From Candidatus Gottesmanbacteria bacterium RIFCSPHIGHO2_02_FULL_40_13 (GTDB lineage Bacteria; Patescibacteriota; Microgenomatia; 2-02-FULL-39-11): a stretch of DNA of 32,669 nucleotides. The notes under the pieces are model-generated. The model searched no databases. It saw nothing but the letters and a program-made list of their open reading frames with translations, and was not told where the DNA came from. A program made the translations under genes and the position numbers. The stretch is from positions 24,112-56,780 of the forward strand of contig MFJN01000044.1 in NCBI GenBank assembly GCA_001779235.1, given 5' to 3'. Below, in pieces: positions 1 through 12,300 of the stretch (within the stretch, counting starts at the first letter, position 1; the number at the start of each line of letters is the position of its first letter).

Positions 1-588
1 TATGGTTAAAATGTTATGTTCATCGTCAACTGCCACTACTTCAAGGTTTTCTATTCTTACTCTCGTATTTCCCATCCTCCCGGCCATCCTTTTACCTTTA
101 TATACCCTTCCGGGAGTGGTCGTCTGTCCGATAGATCCCGGCGCTCTTTCCCGGTCTGATTGTCCGTGAGTTCTTGGTCCTCCCTTGAAATTATGGCGTT
201 TCACTCCCCCCTGAAATCCTTTACCTTTGCTTGTTCCCGTCACTGCCACCAGGTCTCCAACTGTGAAAATCTCACCTATTTTTACTTCCGTTCCTGGTTT
301 TAAGTCACCTAAGTTACTTAAGTCACTTAAACGAATTTCCCTTAAAAAACGGGGCGGATTTTTTTCCAGCCCCGGCTTTTTCAAATGTCCCCTCTCAGCT
401 TGTGAAATAGTCTTTGCTCTTCTTTCTCCTAGTCCAAGCTGGATTGCACTGTAACCGTCTTTTTGGACATTTTTGACGCAAACCACACGAAGAGGTCCTG
501 TTTTAATATTGGTTACAGGCACTAAATTTCCCTTTTGGTCAAATATCTGGGACTGATTTATTTTCGTCCCGATTACGGCGTTTAACAT
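1..588 (-). CDS. rplC: 50S ribosomal protein L3, truncated by the window edge
   Basis: Reverse-strand reading from ATG at 588 gives MLNAVIGTKINQSQIFDQKGNLVPVTNIKTGPLRVV...GTSKGKGFQGGVKRHNFKGGPRTHGQSDRERAPGSIGQTTTPGRVYKGKRMAGRMG, diagnostic for L3. No stop before position 1. Confidence 0.96.
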   Translation of the reverse strand, partial: MLNAVIGTKINQSQIFDQKGNLVPVTNIKTGPLRVVCVKNVQKDGYSAIQLGLGERRAKTISQAERGHLKKPGLEKNPPRFLREIRLSDLSNLGDLKPGTEVKIGEIFTVGDLVAVTGTSKGKGFQGGVKRHNFKGGPRTHGQSDRERAPGSIGQTTTPGRVYKGKRMAGRMGNTRVRIENLEVVAVDDEHNILTI

Positions 589-605
589 TTAAAGACAAAA
601 AAATT

Positions 606-625
606 AGCCCCGGATTATCGGGGCT
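606..625 (-). terminator. Intrinsic terminator/attenuator-like hairpin between rpsJ and rplC
   Basis: Stem AGCCCCG(606-612)/CGGGGCT(619-625), 6-nt loop; on the minus strand followed by CTAATTTTTTT. Confidence 0.7.
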
Positions 626-690
626 TATTTTTCCCAAAATCCGAATATTTATTTATGATTGGCGTTTAATCACCCTCATGATTTAATATA

Positions 691-719
691 ATTATACCCG
701 GCTGATGATTTAATTGCAA
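691..719 (-). promoter_or_regulatory. Putative sigma70-type promoter upstream of rplC
   Basis: Minus strand: TTGCAA (714-719), 17-nt spacer, TATAAT (691-696). Confidence 0.55.
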
Positions 720-728
720 TGTGCCCGT

Positions 729-1037
729 CTACATCTTTATCTCAATATCCACTCCTGCCGGCAATTCCAAATGCATAAGTGAATCAATTGTTTTGTCAGT
801 TGGCTCGATGATGTCAATAAGCCTTTTATGGGTTTTCAGCATGAAATCCTCACGGCTGTCTTTATCGGTAAAGGGAGAACGCCCCACTGAATAATGCTGT
901 TTATCGGTCGGCAAGGGAATCGGACCTACTACACGCGCTCCGGTTCTGATCGCTGTGTCCAGTATTTTTTGACAGGAATCGTCAATGATTCTCCCGTCGT
1001 AAGCTTTTAAACGTACGCGAATTCTTCCTTTTGGCAT
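729..1037 (-). CDS. rpsJ: 30S ribosomal protein S10
   Basis: [44 protein letters not shown]...; S10 signature and synteny. Confidence 0.97.
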   Translation of the reverse strand: MPKGRIRVRLKAYDGRIIDDSCQKILDTAIRTGARVVGPIPLPTDKQHYSVGRSPFTDKDSREDFMLKTHKRLIDIIEPTDKTIDSLMHLELPAGVDIEIKM

Positions 1038-1111
1038 TTTTGGATATTTTCAAGGTAAAAAGTAAATCGCTGTCTCAAAGACAGCAAATTTACTTTTTAC
1101 TAGTTGAGTAA

Positions 1112-2296
1112 TTATTTGATTATCTTGGTAATTGCACCGGCTCCAACCGTATGTCCGCCTTCTCTGATGGCAAATCTCTGTCCCTGTTCAAGTGCCACCG
1201 GCACAATCAGTTTGGCAGTCATTTTTGTACTGTCTCCCGGAACTACCATTTCCACTCCCTTTGGCAGAGTAACTTCACCGGTCACGTCTGTAGTTCTAAT
1301 GTAAAATTGAGGTCTGTATCCGGTAAAAAATGGAGTATGTCTTCCACCCTCGTCTTTATTCAGGATGTAAATTTCCGCCTCAAATTCGGTGTGTGGAGTA
1401 GTGCTGCCCGGTTTGGCAATAACTTGACCTCTCTCTATCTGATGTTTTTCCATTCCCCGAAGTAAAAGACCCACATTATCTCCGGCTATGGCTTCATCCA
1501 TGGTTTTTTTAAACATCTCTACCCCTGTAACAACCGTTTTTTGAGTGGCTTTAATACCGACGATTTCTATCTCTTCATTGACTTTTATTTTTCCTCTTTC
1601 CACCCTGCCTGTCGCAACTGTTCCCCTGCCTTTAATGGAAAAGACGTCTTCAACCGGCATTAAGAACGGTTTATCCATTTCCCTCTTAGGCTCAGGAATA
1701 TTTTCATCAACAGCTGTCATCAATTCTTCAATTGATTTGATACCTTCAGCGTCTCCCTGCAGAGCTTTCAAAGCGCTTCCTCTGACAATTTTGATTTTAT
1801 CCCCTTCAAAACCATACTTGGTCAAAAGCTCACGGACTTCCATTTCTACCAGTTCAAGCAACTCTTTATCCTGTACCATATCAACTTTATTCATAAAAAC
1901 TACGATGGCCGGTACGTTTACCTGTTTGGCCAGAAGTATATGCTCTCTGGTTTGAGGCATAGGGCCGTCAGGAGCAGACACCACCAGTATGGCTCCATCC
2001 ATTTGGGCTGCGCCGGTAATCATGTTTTTGATGTAATCTGCATGTCCCGGAGCATCTATGTGAGCATAATGCCTTTTTTCGGTTTCGTATTCGCTGTGAT
2101 GGACATTAATCGTCACACCTCTGGCTTTTTCTTCGGGTGCGTTATCGATTTCTTCGTATTTTAAGGCTTTGGCTAAACCTTTTTGAGCTAAAACATGGGT
2201 TATCGCTGAGGTTAGGGTGGTTTTACCGTGATCAACATGACCGATAGTACCGATATTAATATGTGGCTTGGTTCTTTTGTAAACTCCGGTTGCCAT
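1112..2296 (-). CDS. tuf: Elongation factor Tu
   Basis: [51 protein letters not shown] motifs; 394 aa. Confidence 0.98.
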   Translation of the reverse strand: MATGVYKRTKPHINIGTIGHVDHGKTTLTSAITHVLAQKGLAKALKYEEIDNAPEEKARGVTINVHHSEYETEKRHYAHIDAPGHADYIKNMITGAAQMDGAILVVSAPDGPMPQTREHILLAKQVNVPAIVVFMNKVDMVQDKELLELVEMEVRELLTKYGFEGDKIKIVRGSALKALQGDAEGIKSIEELMTAVDENIPEPKREMDKPFLMPVEDVFSIKGRGTVATGRVERGKIKVNEEIEIVGIKATQKTVVTGVEMFKKTMDEAIAGDNVGLLLRGMEKHQIERGQVIAKPGSTTPHTEFEAEIYILNKDEGGRHTPFFTGYRPQFYIRTTDVTGEVTLPKGVEMVVPGDSTKMTAKLIVPVALEQGQRFAIREGGHTVGAGAITKIIK

Positions 2297-2431
2297 ATAT
2301 AATCTCCTTTCCTGAGAATGATTTAATTAATGTTTTTTAAAAATTTAATATTAAATTAAGAATATCTACCACTAAAATGGAGTAAAAGGATTATACACTA
2401 TGAAATTTTTCCATGCAATAGGTTGGAAAAA

Positions 2432-4534
2432 TTATACTTTTGCCGCGACGATTTTTTCTGTGATATTTTTGGGAACTTCCTCATAGTGGGAAGGTTCCAT
2501 GTAATATGATGATCTTCCTTGCGACAGACTGCGAATAGTTGTAGCATATCCCGAAAGTTCCGATAATGGCACCATAGCAATAATAATCGTTACGGTACCT
2601 CGTTTTTCGGTTCCCAGAATCTGTGCCCTTTTACTGGATAGATCGCCGATAATCGTACCCATAAACTCGTCAGGGGTTGTTACTTCCACCTTCATGATAG
2701 GCTCAAGCAAAATAAGTCCTGCCTGTTTTACAGCGGATTGGAGTGCCATACTTCCTGCAATTTTAAAAGCTATGTCTGATGAGTCAACATCATGATAACT
2801 TCCGTCATAAAGTGTAACTTTTATATCTGTCAGGATGTAACCTGCCAAAACACCTTTATCCAGGGCTTCCTTCACTCCTTTTTCCACAGACGGAATAAAC
2901 TCATTGGGAATCGCCGCTCCCTTAATCGCATCTTCAAATTCAAACCCTTCACCGCGGTTTTTTGGTTCAACACGGAGTAAACAATGTCCATACTGTCCTC
3001 TTCCTCCGGTTTGCCTGATATACTTACCCTCCCCCTGTGCCTTGGCTTTGATGGTTTCTTTATAAGCTACCTGCGGCGCTCCGACATTGGCCGCAACTTT
3101 GAACTCTCTTTTCATGCGGTCAACCAAAACATCCAGATGCAGTTCTCCCATACCCCAAATTATGGTTTGTCCTGTTTCCGGATTTGATTTTACTTTAAAG
3201 GTCGGATCTTCCTCTGTCAGTCTTTGCAAAGCCATACCCATTTTTTCCTGGTCTATTTTGGTCTTAGGTTCAATTGCCAGTGATATTACAGGCTCCGGAA
3301 AGGAAATTTGTTCCAGTAGTATGGGATGAGCCTGATCACAAACCGTATCGCCAGTTCCGGTATCTTTAAATCCTACTATGGCTACAATTTCTCCTGCATA
3401 AGCCTCGTTAACATCCTCTCTTTGATTTGCATGCATCAGAAGTATCCTGCCGATTCTTTCCTGATTACCATGAGCAGGATTATATGTATACGAACCGGAA
3501 CTTAATTTGCCGGAATAGACGCGGATATAAGTCAGTTTACCTACATGAGGGTCAAGTTGGACTTTAAAGGCCAGACCTGAAAACGGATCATCCGCATTGT
3601 TTTTTCTGATTTCCCCGGCTTTGGTTTTAGGATTAACTCCCCTAATCGATGGAACATCAAGTGGAGATGGAAGATAATCAACTATGGCATCAAGCAAAGG
3701 CTGGACCCCTTTATTTCTCAAAGAAGTTCCGCAGTAAATTGGCACTAATTTATAAGCAATTGTTGCTTTTCTTAAAACCTTTTTCAATTCCGCAAGGGTT
3801 GGTTCTTTCCCCTCCAGGTATTTTTCCAAAAGAGAATCATCCTGTTCGCAGATCTGCTCGATCAACTTATGCCGGTACTCTGTGACATCTTGTTTCATAT
3901 CGTCCGGAATCTCATCCTTAATATCATATTCCGCCCCTAATTCATCACTGCCCCATATCAGACTTTTTTGCGTCAAAAGGTCGATGACACCAGTAAATGA
4001 GTGTTCTTTGCCGATCGGAAGTGTCATGATGGCAGGGTTTGCGCCGAGCCTGGATTTAATCATCCCAACAGTTCTGTGGAAATCGGCACCCAGTTTATCC
4101 ATCTTATTAATAAAGCAAATTCTGGGAACGTTGTATTTATCAGCCTGATGCCAGACAGTTTCAGACTGGGATTGAACACCTTCTTCTGCATCCAAAACTG
4201 TTACCCCGCCGTCCAGAACCCTGAGCGACCTCTCTACTTCGGCTGTAAAATCTACATGCCCGGGGGTATCGATGATGTTGATCCGTAAACCTTTCCAAAA
4301 AGTGGTAGTGGCTGCTGCGGTGATGGTTATACCTCTTTCTTTTTCCTGCGGCATCCAGTCCATCTGGGTTGTCCCTTCATCGATATCTCCGATTTTGTAT
4401 GATTTGCCGGTGTAATAAAGAATGCGCTCGGTTGTGGTGGTTTTACCCGCGTCGATATGCGCGATAATTCCGATGTTGCGGATTTTATCAAGGGGAACGT
4501 TTCTGTTTTTGGTGACGATTACCTGTCCTGCCAT
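2432..4534 (-). CDS. fusA: Elongation factor G
   Basis: [46 protein letters not shown]; 700 aa; str operon position. Confidence 0.98.
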   Translation of the reverse strand: MAGQVIVTKNRNVPLDKIRNIGIIAHIDAGKTTTTERILYYTGKSYKIGDIDEGTTQMDWMPQEKERGITITAAATTTFWKGLRINIIDTPGHVDFTAEVERSLRVLDGGVTVLDAEEGVQSQSETVWHQADKYNVPRICFINKMDKLGADFHRTVGMIKSRLGANPAIMTLPIGKEHSFTGVIDLLTQKSLIWGSDELGAEYDIKDEIPDDMKQDVTEYRHKLIEQICEQDDSLLEKYLEGKEPTLAELKKVLRKATIAYKLVPIYCGTSLRNKGVQPLLDAIVDYLPSPLDVPSIRGVNPKTKAGEIRKNNADDPFSGLAFKVQLDPHVGKLTYIRVYSGKLSSGSYTYNPAHGNQERIGRILLMHANQREDVNEAYAGEIVAIVGFKDTGTGDTVCDQAHPILLEQISFPEPVISLAIEPKTKIDQEKMGMALQRLTEEDPTFKVKSNPETGQTIIWGMGELHLDVLVDRMKREFKVAANVGAPQVAYKETIKAKAQGEGKYIRQTGGRGQYGHCLLRVEPKNRGEGFEFEDAIKGAAIPNEFIPSVEKGVKEALDKGVLAGYILTDIKVTLYDGSYHDVDSSDIAFKIAGSMALQSAVKQAGLILLEPIMKVEVTTPDEFMGTIIGDLSSKRAQILGTEKRGTVTIIIAMVPLSELSGYATTIRSLSQGRSSYYMEPSHYEEVPKNITEKIVAAKV

Positions 4535-4546
4535 AGATTTTTTACC

Positions 4547-5023
4547 TTACCATCTGAAGTGAGAAAAGGCCTTATTGGCTTCGGCATTGCGATGCATCAG
4601 GTCCCTTTTTCTAATTGCTTCTCCGGCATTATTATTTGAATCAATAAGTTCTGCTGCCAGTTTCTCTCCGAATGTATGATACTGCTTGCTGGAACGTGCG
4701 TGCGCAGCAGCAATTATCCAGCGGATAGCCAGTGAAATTCTTCTTTCTCCACGGACTTCTGTTGGAACCTGATAAGAAGCTCCTCCAACACGACGTGATT
4801 TAACTTCCATCCTGGGACTGACATTTTGGATGGCTGCTTGAAAAATTTCCAGAGGTTTCAGTTTTTGTGTTTCTATTCTTTTGAAGGCATCATATACAAG
4901 CTTCTGCGCGGTTGATTTTTTACCGTTTTTCATGACATTATTGATAAATTTTGCCAGTAATTTATTATCATACAGCGATTCCGGTTCAATTAATCTGTTT
5001 TTTATTTTACCAGTTCTCGACAT
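4547..5023 (-). CDS. rpsG: 30S ribosomal protein S7
   Basis: LLAKFINNVMKNGKKSTAQKLVYDAF, GGASYQVPTEVRGERRISLAIRWII. Confidence 0.97.
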   Translation of the reverse strand: MSRTGKIKNRLIEPESLYDNKLLAKFINNVMKNGKKSTAQKLVYDAFKRIETQKLKPLEIFQAAIQNVSPRMEVKSRRVGGASYQVPTEVRGERRISLAIRWIIAAAHARSSKQYHTFGEKLAAELIDSNNNAGEAIRKRDLMHRNAEANKAFSHFRW

Positions 5024-5049
5024 AAAATTTGTTAATTTTAATAATAATA

Positions 5050-5517
5050 TTATGCTGCCGGCGGAGCCGCAGTAACGGGCGGAGCGGCAGGCGCTTTTAC
5101 TCCAGACGCAGCTGATAATTTAGTACCATATCTAGAACGGCCCTGTTTACGTCCGACAACTCCCTGCATGTCAAATTTTCCCCGTACGATATGGTATTTC
5201 ACTCCTGGTAAATCTTTAACCCGTCCGCCTCTGATTAAAACTATGGCATGCTCTGTCAATTCATGTCCGATTCCGGGAATATAAGCTGTTACTTCCTGTT
5301 TGTTGGAAAGTCTGACTCTTGCTACTTTTCTCAAAGCAGAATTGGGTTTTTTCGGTGTCATGGTTTTTACCAGTGTGACTACACCCCGTTTAAAGGGAGC
5401 CGCCAGCTGTTTCATCTCGCGGTCTTTGGCATTAAAGTATCTTCTTAAAGCTGTGGCTTTAATTTTTTTTGCTGTTTTTCTTCGGCCTTTATTGATCAGT
5501 TGATTAATGGTTGGCAT
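5050..5517 (-). CDS. rpsL: 30S ribosomal protein S12 with Ala/Pro-rich C-terminal extension
   Basis: [14 protein letters not shown]... [39 protein letters not shown]. The ORF track starts at 5532, but the conserved N-terminus begins at the Met at 5517. Confidence 0.96.
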   Translation of the reverse strand: MPTINQLINKGRRKTAKKIKATALRRYFNAKDREMKQLAAPFKRGVVTLVKTMTPKKPNSALRKVARVRLSNKQEVTAYIPGIGHELTEHAIVLIRGGRVKDLPGVKYHIVRGKFDMQGVVGRKQGRSRYGTKLSAASGVKAPAAPPVTAAPPAA

Positions 5518-5584
5518 ATTGATTATTTCCAAAAAATTTAATACGGTATCACTAATTTTTGGGTAAAATTCCCGCGGCTAAAAA

Positions 5585-8500
5585 TTAATTAGTTATCCTT
5601 GCTCTGTCCGCAGAGACTGGAATAAGTCTGCCGATTATAACATTTTCCTTCAGACCCAACAAGTTATCTTCCTTTCCTTGTAAGGAAGCATCAGTCAAGA
5701 CAGTGGTTGTTTCCTGAAATGAAGCTGCAGACAGCCACGATTCAGTATAAAGAGAAGCACGGGTAATACCCAGGATAACAACTTTTGCTGTGGCAGGCTC
5801 TCCTCCTTCAGCCAGTATTTTAGCATTTTCTTCCTCAAAACGCCTTTTGTCAATCAGTTCACCCGCAAGCAGGATCGTATCACCTGCAGTTTCAATCCTG
5901 ACTTTATCGCTCATCTTTCTAATAATCACTTCAAAATGCTTGTCATGGATCGGAATTCCCTGTGATTCGTACACTCTTTGAATTTCGGTCATGAGGTACC
6001 TTTGCGTTCCCACCAAATCTCTTATCATGAGAACTTCTTTTGTATCCAGAGGTCCTGTAATAAGCTGGTCTCCTGTGGCTACCAAATCACCGGTTTTCAC
6101 GAGAATTTCTGAACCTTTTGGTACATTATAACTTCTTTCTTCAACTGGTTTGATGCCAAGACTTTTGATAATTATTTTTGTTCCGTCTTCCGAGTCTTCA
6201 ACTTTTACTTTTCCGGCAATTTCTGCAAGAGGCGCATGCACTTTAGGGGTTCTTGCTTCAAACAACTCTTCCACTCTGGGAAGCCCCTGCGTGACATCTA
6301 ATCCGACAATTCCTCCTGCATGTCTGACTCTCATTGTCAGCTGGGTTCCGGGTTCGCCGATGGATTGGGCAGCGATAATCCCGACAGGAGTACCAATTTC
6401 CACATATTTTTTGTTTGACAAATCAATTCCGTAACAGGAAGCGCATAATCCGTAAACAGATTCACAGGTTAGGGGGGATCTTACTATCATACTCTCAACT
6501 TCTTTGAGAAGAGGCAACTTGTCTTCAGTGACAAGTTCACCTTTTTTCAAAACTGCTTTCTTGGATTTTGTCTTGAAGACATCATGCGCTAAGACTCTTC
6601 CTAAAACCCGATTTTCAAATAAGGCCTGTCTTTTATCAGAGCGGACGATTTTAATTCCTTTCACTGTTTTACAGTCTTCCTCTCTGATAATAGCGTCATG
6701 GGCCACATCAATCAGTCTCCGGGTCAAATATCCGGCATCAGCTGTTTTCAGAGCCGAATCAGTCAAACCTTTTCTCGAACCTCTGGAGGAAGTAACATAC
6801 TCAAAAATTGACAATCCTTCCCGATAATTTGATTTCGTCGGCAGCTCAACAATTTTGCCTAAAGGATCAACCACCAGTCCTTTGATAGCTGACAGCTGTT
6901 TTAACTGATCTTTAGAAGCTCTGGCTCCGCCTGAATTAATGATGATTTTCACCGGATTGTCCAGACTCATCGATTCCCATGTTTTATCAGCCAGATTTTC
7001 CGTAATATCTATCCAAATATCATTTTCCAGCCTTTTTCTTTCTTCATCGGTAATTAAACCCTGCTGGTAATTTTCTTCTACCTTTTTTATCTTTTCTTCT
7101 GCATCTTCCAGCATAATTTTTTTCTCAGGAATTATCTTATTGTCAAAAACCGAGACTGAAACTCCGCCGGCTAAAGTGGCTCCAAAAAATCCCAAATTCT
7201 TGAATTTGTCGATCAAGGCGGCAACTTCTTCCTTTGGATAAAAATCATAGACTTTCGTTACAAGAGATTTGATGGTAGCTGCTTTAATGGGTTCATTAAA
7301 AAATCTCATATCAGGCGGAAGAATCTCGTTTAAGAGAATGCGTCCGACACTTGTTCTAACTAGTTTTCCGTCGATATTAACCAATATGGGCTGGCGCAGT
7401 CCTGCTTTTTCGCACTGATATGCCTGTATGGCATCTTTCCCGTCAGCAAAAACTTTGAGTTTGTTATCTTCTGTTTTTTCAGATTCCTCAGAAAAACTGG
7501 TGATGTAATAACATCCTAAGGCCATCTCTTTATTTGGTACAGTAATGGGAGTACCGTCCGCAGGTTTTAAAAGGTTATTGACCGGCAACATCAGGTCAAC
7601 AGCTTCTTTTTGTGAAACTGCTGAAAGCGGTACATGTACCGCCATCTGGTCGCCGTCGAAATCAGCATTATATCCGGCACAGACACAAGGATGTATTCTT
7701 ATTGCCGATCCTTCGATCAGGATCGGATAAAAAGCCTGGATACCCAGTTTATGCAGGGTTGGAGCTCTGTTTAATAAAACAGGATGGTTTTTAGTAATTT
7801 CTTCCAGAATATCAAAAACTTCGGCATCTTTTCTCTCCAGGATGTTTTTAGCATTTTTGACGTTGGGCGCCAGCTGCCTATTGATAAGCTCCCGGAGGAC
7901 AAACGGCTTGAAAAGTTCCAAAGCCATATCTTTGGGAAGACCGCACTGGGAAAGATTGAGTTCAGGACCAACCACGATAACCGATCTGCCGGAATAATCT
8001 ACTCTCTTGCCCAAAAGATTTTGCCGGAATCTTCCCTGTTTGCCCCGCAGCATATCAGAAAGAGAACGAAGCACCTGGCTTGACGCCCTGCCTGTTTTTC
8101 TTTGGCTGGCATCGATGAGAGAATCCACGGCTTCCTGCAGCATTCTTTTTTCATTTCTTAAAATAATTTCCGGGGCTCCGAGCTCTATCAAGTGCTTCAA
8201 ACGGTTATTGCGGTTGATTACTCTCCGGTACAAATCATTCAAATCAGAGGTCGCAAATTTTCCGCCGGTCAGCTGTACCATGGGACGAAGATCCGGCGGA
8301 ATCACCGGAAGTACGTTTAAAATAGTCCAGGCAGGATTTAAACTTGCTTTTTTTAATCCTTCAATAATTCTAAGCCTCTTGGTAACTTTTACTTTTCTTT
8401 GTCCGGAAGTTTCCTGCACCTCTTTATGAAGATCCGCAGTCAGTTTGGCTAAATCTATTTTTTTAAGAACATTGAGAATGCATTCAGCTCCCATCCCCAC

Positions 8501-9313
8501 TTCAAAAAATGAGGTAACTTCATATTCTCTTAACTTCAAATACTCATCTTCGGATATGACCGCTAACGGACGGAGTTTGCGTGCTAAATCTGCAATTGTG
8601 TTAAAAATTTCTTTGGCTGTAATATCTTCAGCAGAACTTTCTTCTTTGATGGAGGTAATCACCTGGTTTTTTCTGAATTCCAACTCTTCAATAGCTAAAT
8701 CATAGGCTTCCTTATTTTTTATTTTATTTTTGGTATCAGATTTCTTTCCGTCGTATTCTTTCTCCACTTCCTCAATTTTGTTTTTAGACAGTTTTAATCT
8801 GGCTTCTTTTCTTTTGTCAAAAATTGTTGAAAGCGCTTCCTGGGCCTGTTTCTGTTTACTCTTATTGACATCAATCACGAGGTAAGAAGCAAAATAAATA
8901 ATTGATTCCAAAGCTTTGGGGCTTATATCCAGGATAAGTGAAAGTTTTGAAGGAGCTCCTTTAAAAAACCAGACATGGACAACAGGAGCTGCGAGTTTGA
9001 TATGGCCCATTCTTTCCCGCCTGACTTTACTTTGGGTCACCTCCACTCCGCATTTATCGCAAATAATTCCCCTATATCTTATCCTTTTATATTTACCGCA
9101 GTAACATTCCCAATCCTTGGTAGGACCAAAAATTCTTTCATCGAACAAACCGTCTTTCTCCGGTTTGAGAGTGCGGTAATTGATAGTCTCGGGTTTAGTA
9201 ATCTCTCCGTATGACCAGGCTAATATATCCTGATCTGAAGCCAGAGTGATTTTTAAACCTGAAAAATCAATTATATTGCCGAAATTTCCTTTTTTATCCA
9301 TATGTTCAAACAA
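5585..9313 (-). CDS. rpoC: DNA-directed RNA polymerase subunit beta'
   Basis: Catalytic NADFDGDQMAVH, N-terminal Zn motif CYCGKYKRIRYRGIICDKCGVEV; 1242 aa. Confidence 0.99.
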   Translation of the reverse strand: MFEHMDKKGNFGNIIDFSGLKITLASDQDILAWSYGEITKPETINYRTLKPEKDGLFDERIFGPTKDWECYCGKYKRIRYRGIICDKCGVEVTQSKVRRERMGHIKLAAPVVHVWFFKGAPSKLSLILDISPKALESIIYFASYLVIDVNKSKQKQAQEALSTIFDKRKEARLKLSKNKIEEVEKEYDGKKSDTKNKIKNKEAYDLAIEELEFRKNQVITSIKEESSAEDITAKEIFNTIADLARKLRPLAVISEDEYLKLREYEVTSFFEVGMGAECILNVLKKIDLAKLTADLHKEVQETSGQRKVKVTKRLRIIEGLKKASLNPAWTILNVLPVIPPDLRPMVQLTGGKFATSDLNDLYRRVINRNNRLKHLIELGAPEIILRNEKRMLQEAVDSLIDASQRKTGRASSQVLRSLSDMLRGKQGRFRQNLLGKRVDYSGRSVIVVGPELNLSQCGLPKDMALELFKPFVLRELINRQLAPNVKNAKNILERKDAEVFDILEEITKNHPVLLNRAPTLHKLGIQAFYPILIEGSAIRIHPCVCAGYNADFDGDQMAVHVPLSAVSQKEAVDLMLPVNNLLKPADGTPITVPNKEMALGCYYITSFSEESEKTEDNKLKVFADGKDAIQAYQCEKAGLRQPILVNIDGKLVRTSVGRILLNEILPPDMRFFNEPIKAATIKSLVTKVYDFYPKEEVAALIDKFKNLGFFGATLAGGVSVSVFDNKIIPEKKIMLEDAEEKIKKVEENYQQGLITDEERKRLENDIWIDITENLADKTWESMSLDNPVKIIINSGGARASKDQLKQLSAIKGLVVDPLGKIVELPTKSNYREGLSIFEYVTSSRGSRKGLTDSALKTADAGYLTRRLIDVAHDAIIREEDCKTVKGIKIVRSDKRQALFENRVLGRVLAHDVFKTKSKKAVLKKGELVTEDKLPLLKEVESMIVRSPLTCESVYGLCASCYGIDLSNKKYVEIGTPVGIIAAQSIGEPGTQLTMRVRHAGGIVGLDVTQGLPRVEELFEARTPKVHAPLAEIAGKVKVEDSEDGTKIIIKSLGIKPVEERSYNVPKGSEILVKTGDLVATGDQLITGPLDTKEVLMIRDLVGTQRYLMTEIQRVYESQGIPIHDKHFEVIIRKMSDKVRIETAGDTILLAGELIDKRRFEEENAKILAEGGEPATAKVVILGITRASLYTESWLSAASFQETTTVLTDASLQGKEDNLLGLKENVIIGRLIPVSADRARITN

Positions 9314-9326
9314 ATTACTTTAATAA

Positions 9327-12300
9327 TTACTGAGCTTTTTTTTCAGCTTTGTCTTCCTTTGTATTTGGTTCCTCAACTACTGCCTGTAACTCAGCTGTTT
9401 GGACAACACTCTCAGATTTTTTATCCTTGTCTTCCTGACCTGCATCAGGTACAACAGCATCGTCCGCTACCTTATCTGTTAACTTCTTTGGTAAAGCGGT
9501 CACAACACCAATGGGATTGACCTTTAATCCCAACGCCTGCAGTTCTTTCACCAAAACTTTAAATGATTCAGGAATGGTGGATGCCGGAATATCATTTCCT
9601 TTGACAATCGCTTCAAATGCCCGGGCCCGTCCCACTACGTCATCGGATTTTATTGTCAGCATCTCCTGCAGCGTATAAGCAGCCCGATGGGCCTCCAGCG
9701 CCCAAACTTCCATTTCTCCCAGCCTCTGACCTCCCATCTGGGCTTTGCCGCCCAAAGGTTGTTGAGTAACCAAAGAATAGGGACCTGTTGATCTGGCGTG
9801 GGTTTTGTCCTCCACCATGTGGATAAGTTTCATGATGTAACCTATTCCCACAACGATTCTTTCCTGAAAAGGTTTACCTGTTCTGCCATCATAAAGTACT
9901 GTTTTACCATCGATGGGTAGATTATATTTTTTAAGTTCATTAACAATATTTTCTTCAAGAATTGGCTCAAAAACCGGTACTGCCACTTTGTAATTTCCGT
10001 GACTGGCAGCCCAACCAAGATGTGCTTCCAAAAGCTGTCCCAAGTTCATTCTGGATAAAACTGATAAAGGAGAAATGATGATATCCACCGGCTCTCCGTT
10101 TCCAAGATACGGCATATCGGAAACAGGAACAATTTTACTGATAACTCCTTTATTGCCATGCCTTCCGGCTAATTTATCTCCCACCACCACTTTTCTGATC
10201 TGGGCTACTTTCACGATTATTTTTTTGATGGTACCCGGATGCAGTTCGTCGCCTTTTTCCCTATCTAAAATTTTGACCTCTATGACAGTACCTTTTTCGC
10301 CATGCGGCATGCGCAGTGACGTATCTCTGACCTCCCTGGCCTTCTCTCCAAAAATCGCCCGAAGCAATCTTTCTTCGGCTGTCAGTTCAGTCTCGCCTTT
10401 TGGAGCAATTTTACCAACCAGTATATCGTTGGGCACAACATCAGCACCAATGACGACGATGCCTTTTTCATCCAAGTTAGCCAACGCTTCCTCTCCAACA
10501 TTGGGAATATCGCGGGTGGTTTCCTCCGGTCCAAGTTTGGTATCAACCACCTCAGTTTCGTATTCTTCAATACTGATCGAGGTCAATATATCCTCTTTTA
10601 CCAGACGATCGGAAATAACAATTGCATCCTCATAACCCATACCGTCAAATGAAGAGTAAGCAATCACCAGATTCTGGCCCAAAGCTAATTCTCCCGCCTC
10701 AGATGCCGGCCCGTCGATTATTAACTGACCCTTTTTAACTTTACTTCCCAGGGATACTACCGGATTTTGGGAAAAACAGGTGTTTTGTGATGTTCTCTTA
10801 AATTTTTCTATGATATAAACGTATTCTTTTCCGCTTTTACCTTTAATAGTAACCTTGCTGGCGTCAATATAAATGACTTTCCCGTCTTCAGGCGAATATA
10901 CCGCACGCTTCAAGGCTTGCGGAATAACATATTCCATACCGGTTCCGACCACCGGGGAGGCTGGAATTACCAAAGGCACAGCCTGACACTGCATGTGCGT
11001 ACCCATGAGAGCTCTGTTCGCTTCATCATGTGCAATAAATGGCACTAGTGATGCGGCAATTCCCACCACCTGTCGGGGCACTACATCTATAAAACTGATG
11101 TTTTTGGCTTCAGTTTCCAAAAACTCACCTTTATATCTGGCGGGAATCCTGTCTTCAGTGAAAAAGCCTTTTTTGTCGGTCGTCACCCCGGCATGAGTAA
11201 CGTAATAATTCTGCTCATCTTCAGCTGACAAATATACTATTTCTTCACTAACTCTGCTTTTACCGGAATTCTTATCCTGATAAACTTTTCTGTATGGGGC
11301 TTCCAAAAATCCGTATTCATTGACCCGCGCATATAAAGCCAGATAAGTAACTAAACCGATATTTGGTCCTTCAGGGCTTCGTACCGGACAGATTCTGGAA
11401 TATTGGGATGAGTTGATGTCTCTGATGGAAAATGAAGCTCTTTCTCTGGATATTCCCCCCACTCCCATGACAGTCAGTCTTCGTAAATTATCTAGCTCAG
11501 ATAAAGGATTTGTCTGATCAAGAATTGTTGATAATTGGGAGGTTCGGAAAAAATCATTGATTGAGGCAATAATAGGTCTGGCATTGACGATCTGACTGGG
11601 GGTCAAATCCATCTGTGTACCGGCTAAACTCATTCTCTCTTTGATTGATCTTTCTAGTCTCATCAGTCCTACTTTAAAAGCGCTGTTGGCAACCAGTTCT
11701 CCCACTCTTCTAATTCTTCTGTTGGCTAAATGATCAATATCATCTATATTTCCCTGTCCAATGGATAAACGGATCAGGTATTTAATGATGCCGATAATAT
11801 CTTCTTTGGTTAATATCCAATTCTCCGGATTATTGGGAATATTAAGATCGAGCTTTTTGTTTAATTTATAGCGCCCGACGGATCCCAAACTGTAACGCCG
11901 GGGGTTAAAAAATAAATTTTTCAACAAATCTTCCGCATTATCTAATACTGCCGGCTCCCCCGGTCGCATTTTGCGGTAAATTTCCACTACCGCTTCCTCA
12001 TATGATTTAGTGGTGTCTTTTTCGATAGTGGCTGAAATATAGGGATGGGTTTTTTCGGTATCTGCAAATATATGAAGTAATTCCTCGTCCTTCGATATTC
12101 CTACTGCCCGCAGAAGAGTTGTGGCTGCATACTTTCGTCTCCTGTCGATGCGTACTGTGAGAACGCCATGCCTACTGATGGAAAAATCAAGCCAGGATCC
12201 GAACAAAGGTCTTACTTCGGCTGAATAAAGGATTTTTCCGGTTGAAGGATCGGTCGTTCCTGTAAAATATGCTCCGGGTGAACGGACAAGTTGATTGACG

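Noticed and set aside
10075-10635. 186-aa plus-strand ORF antisense to rpoB (and similar ORFs at 1545-1955 and 8007-8429)
   Set aside because: They lie wholly inside strongly supported conserved genes on the other strand; Ser/Leu-rich antisense translations with no recognisable domain.
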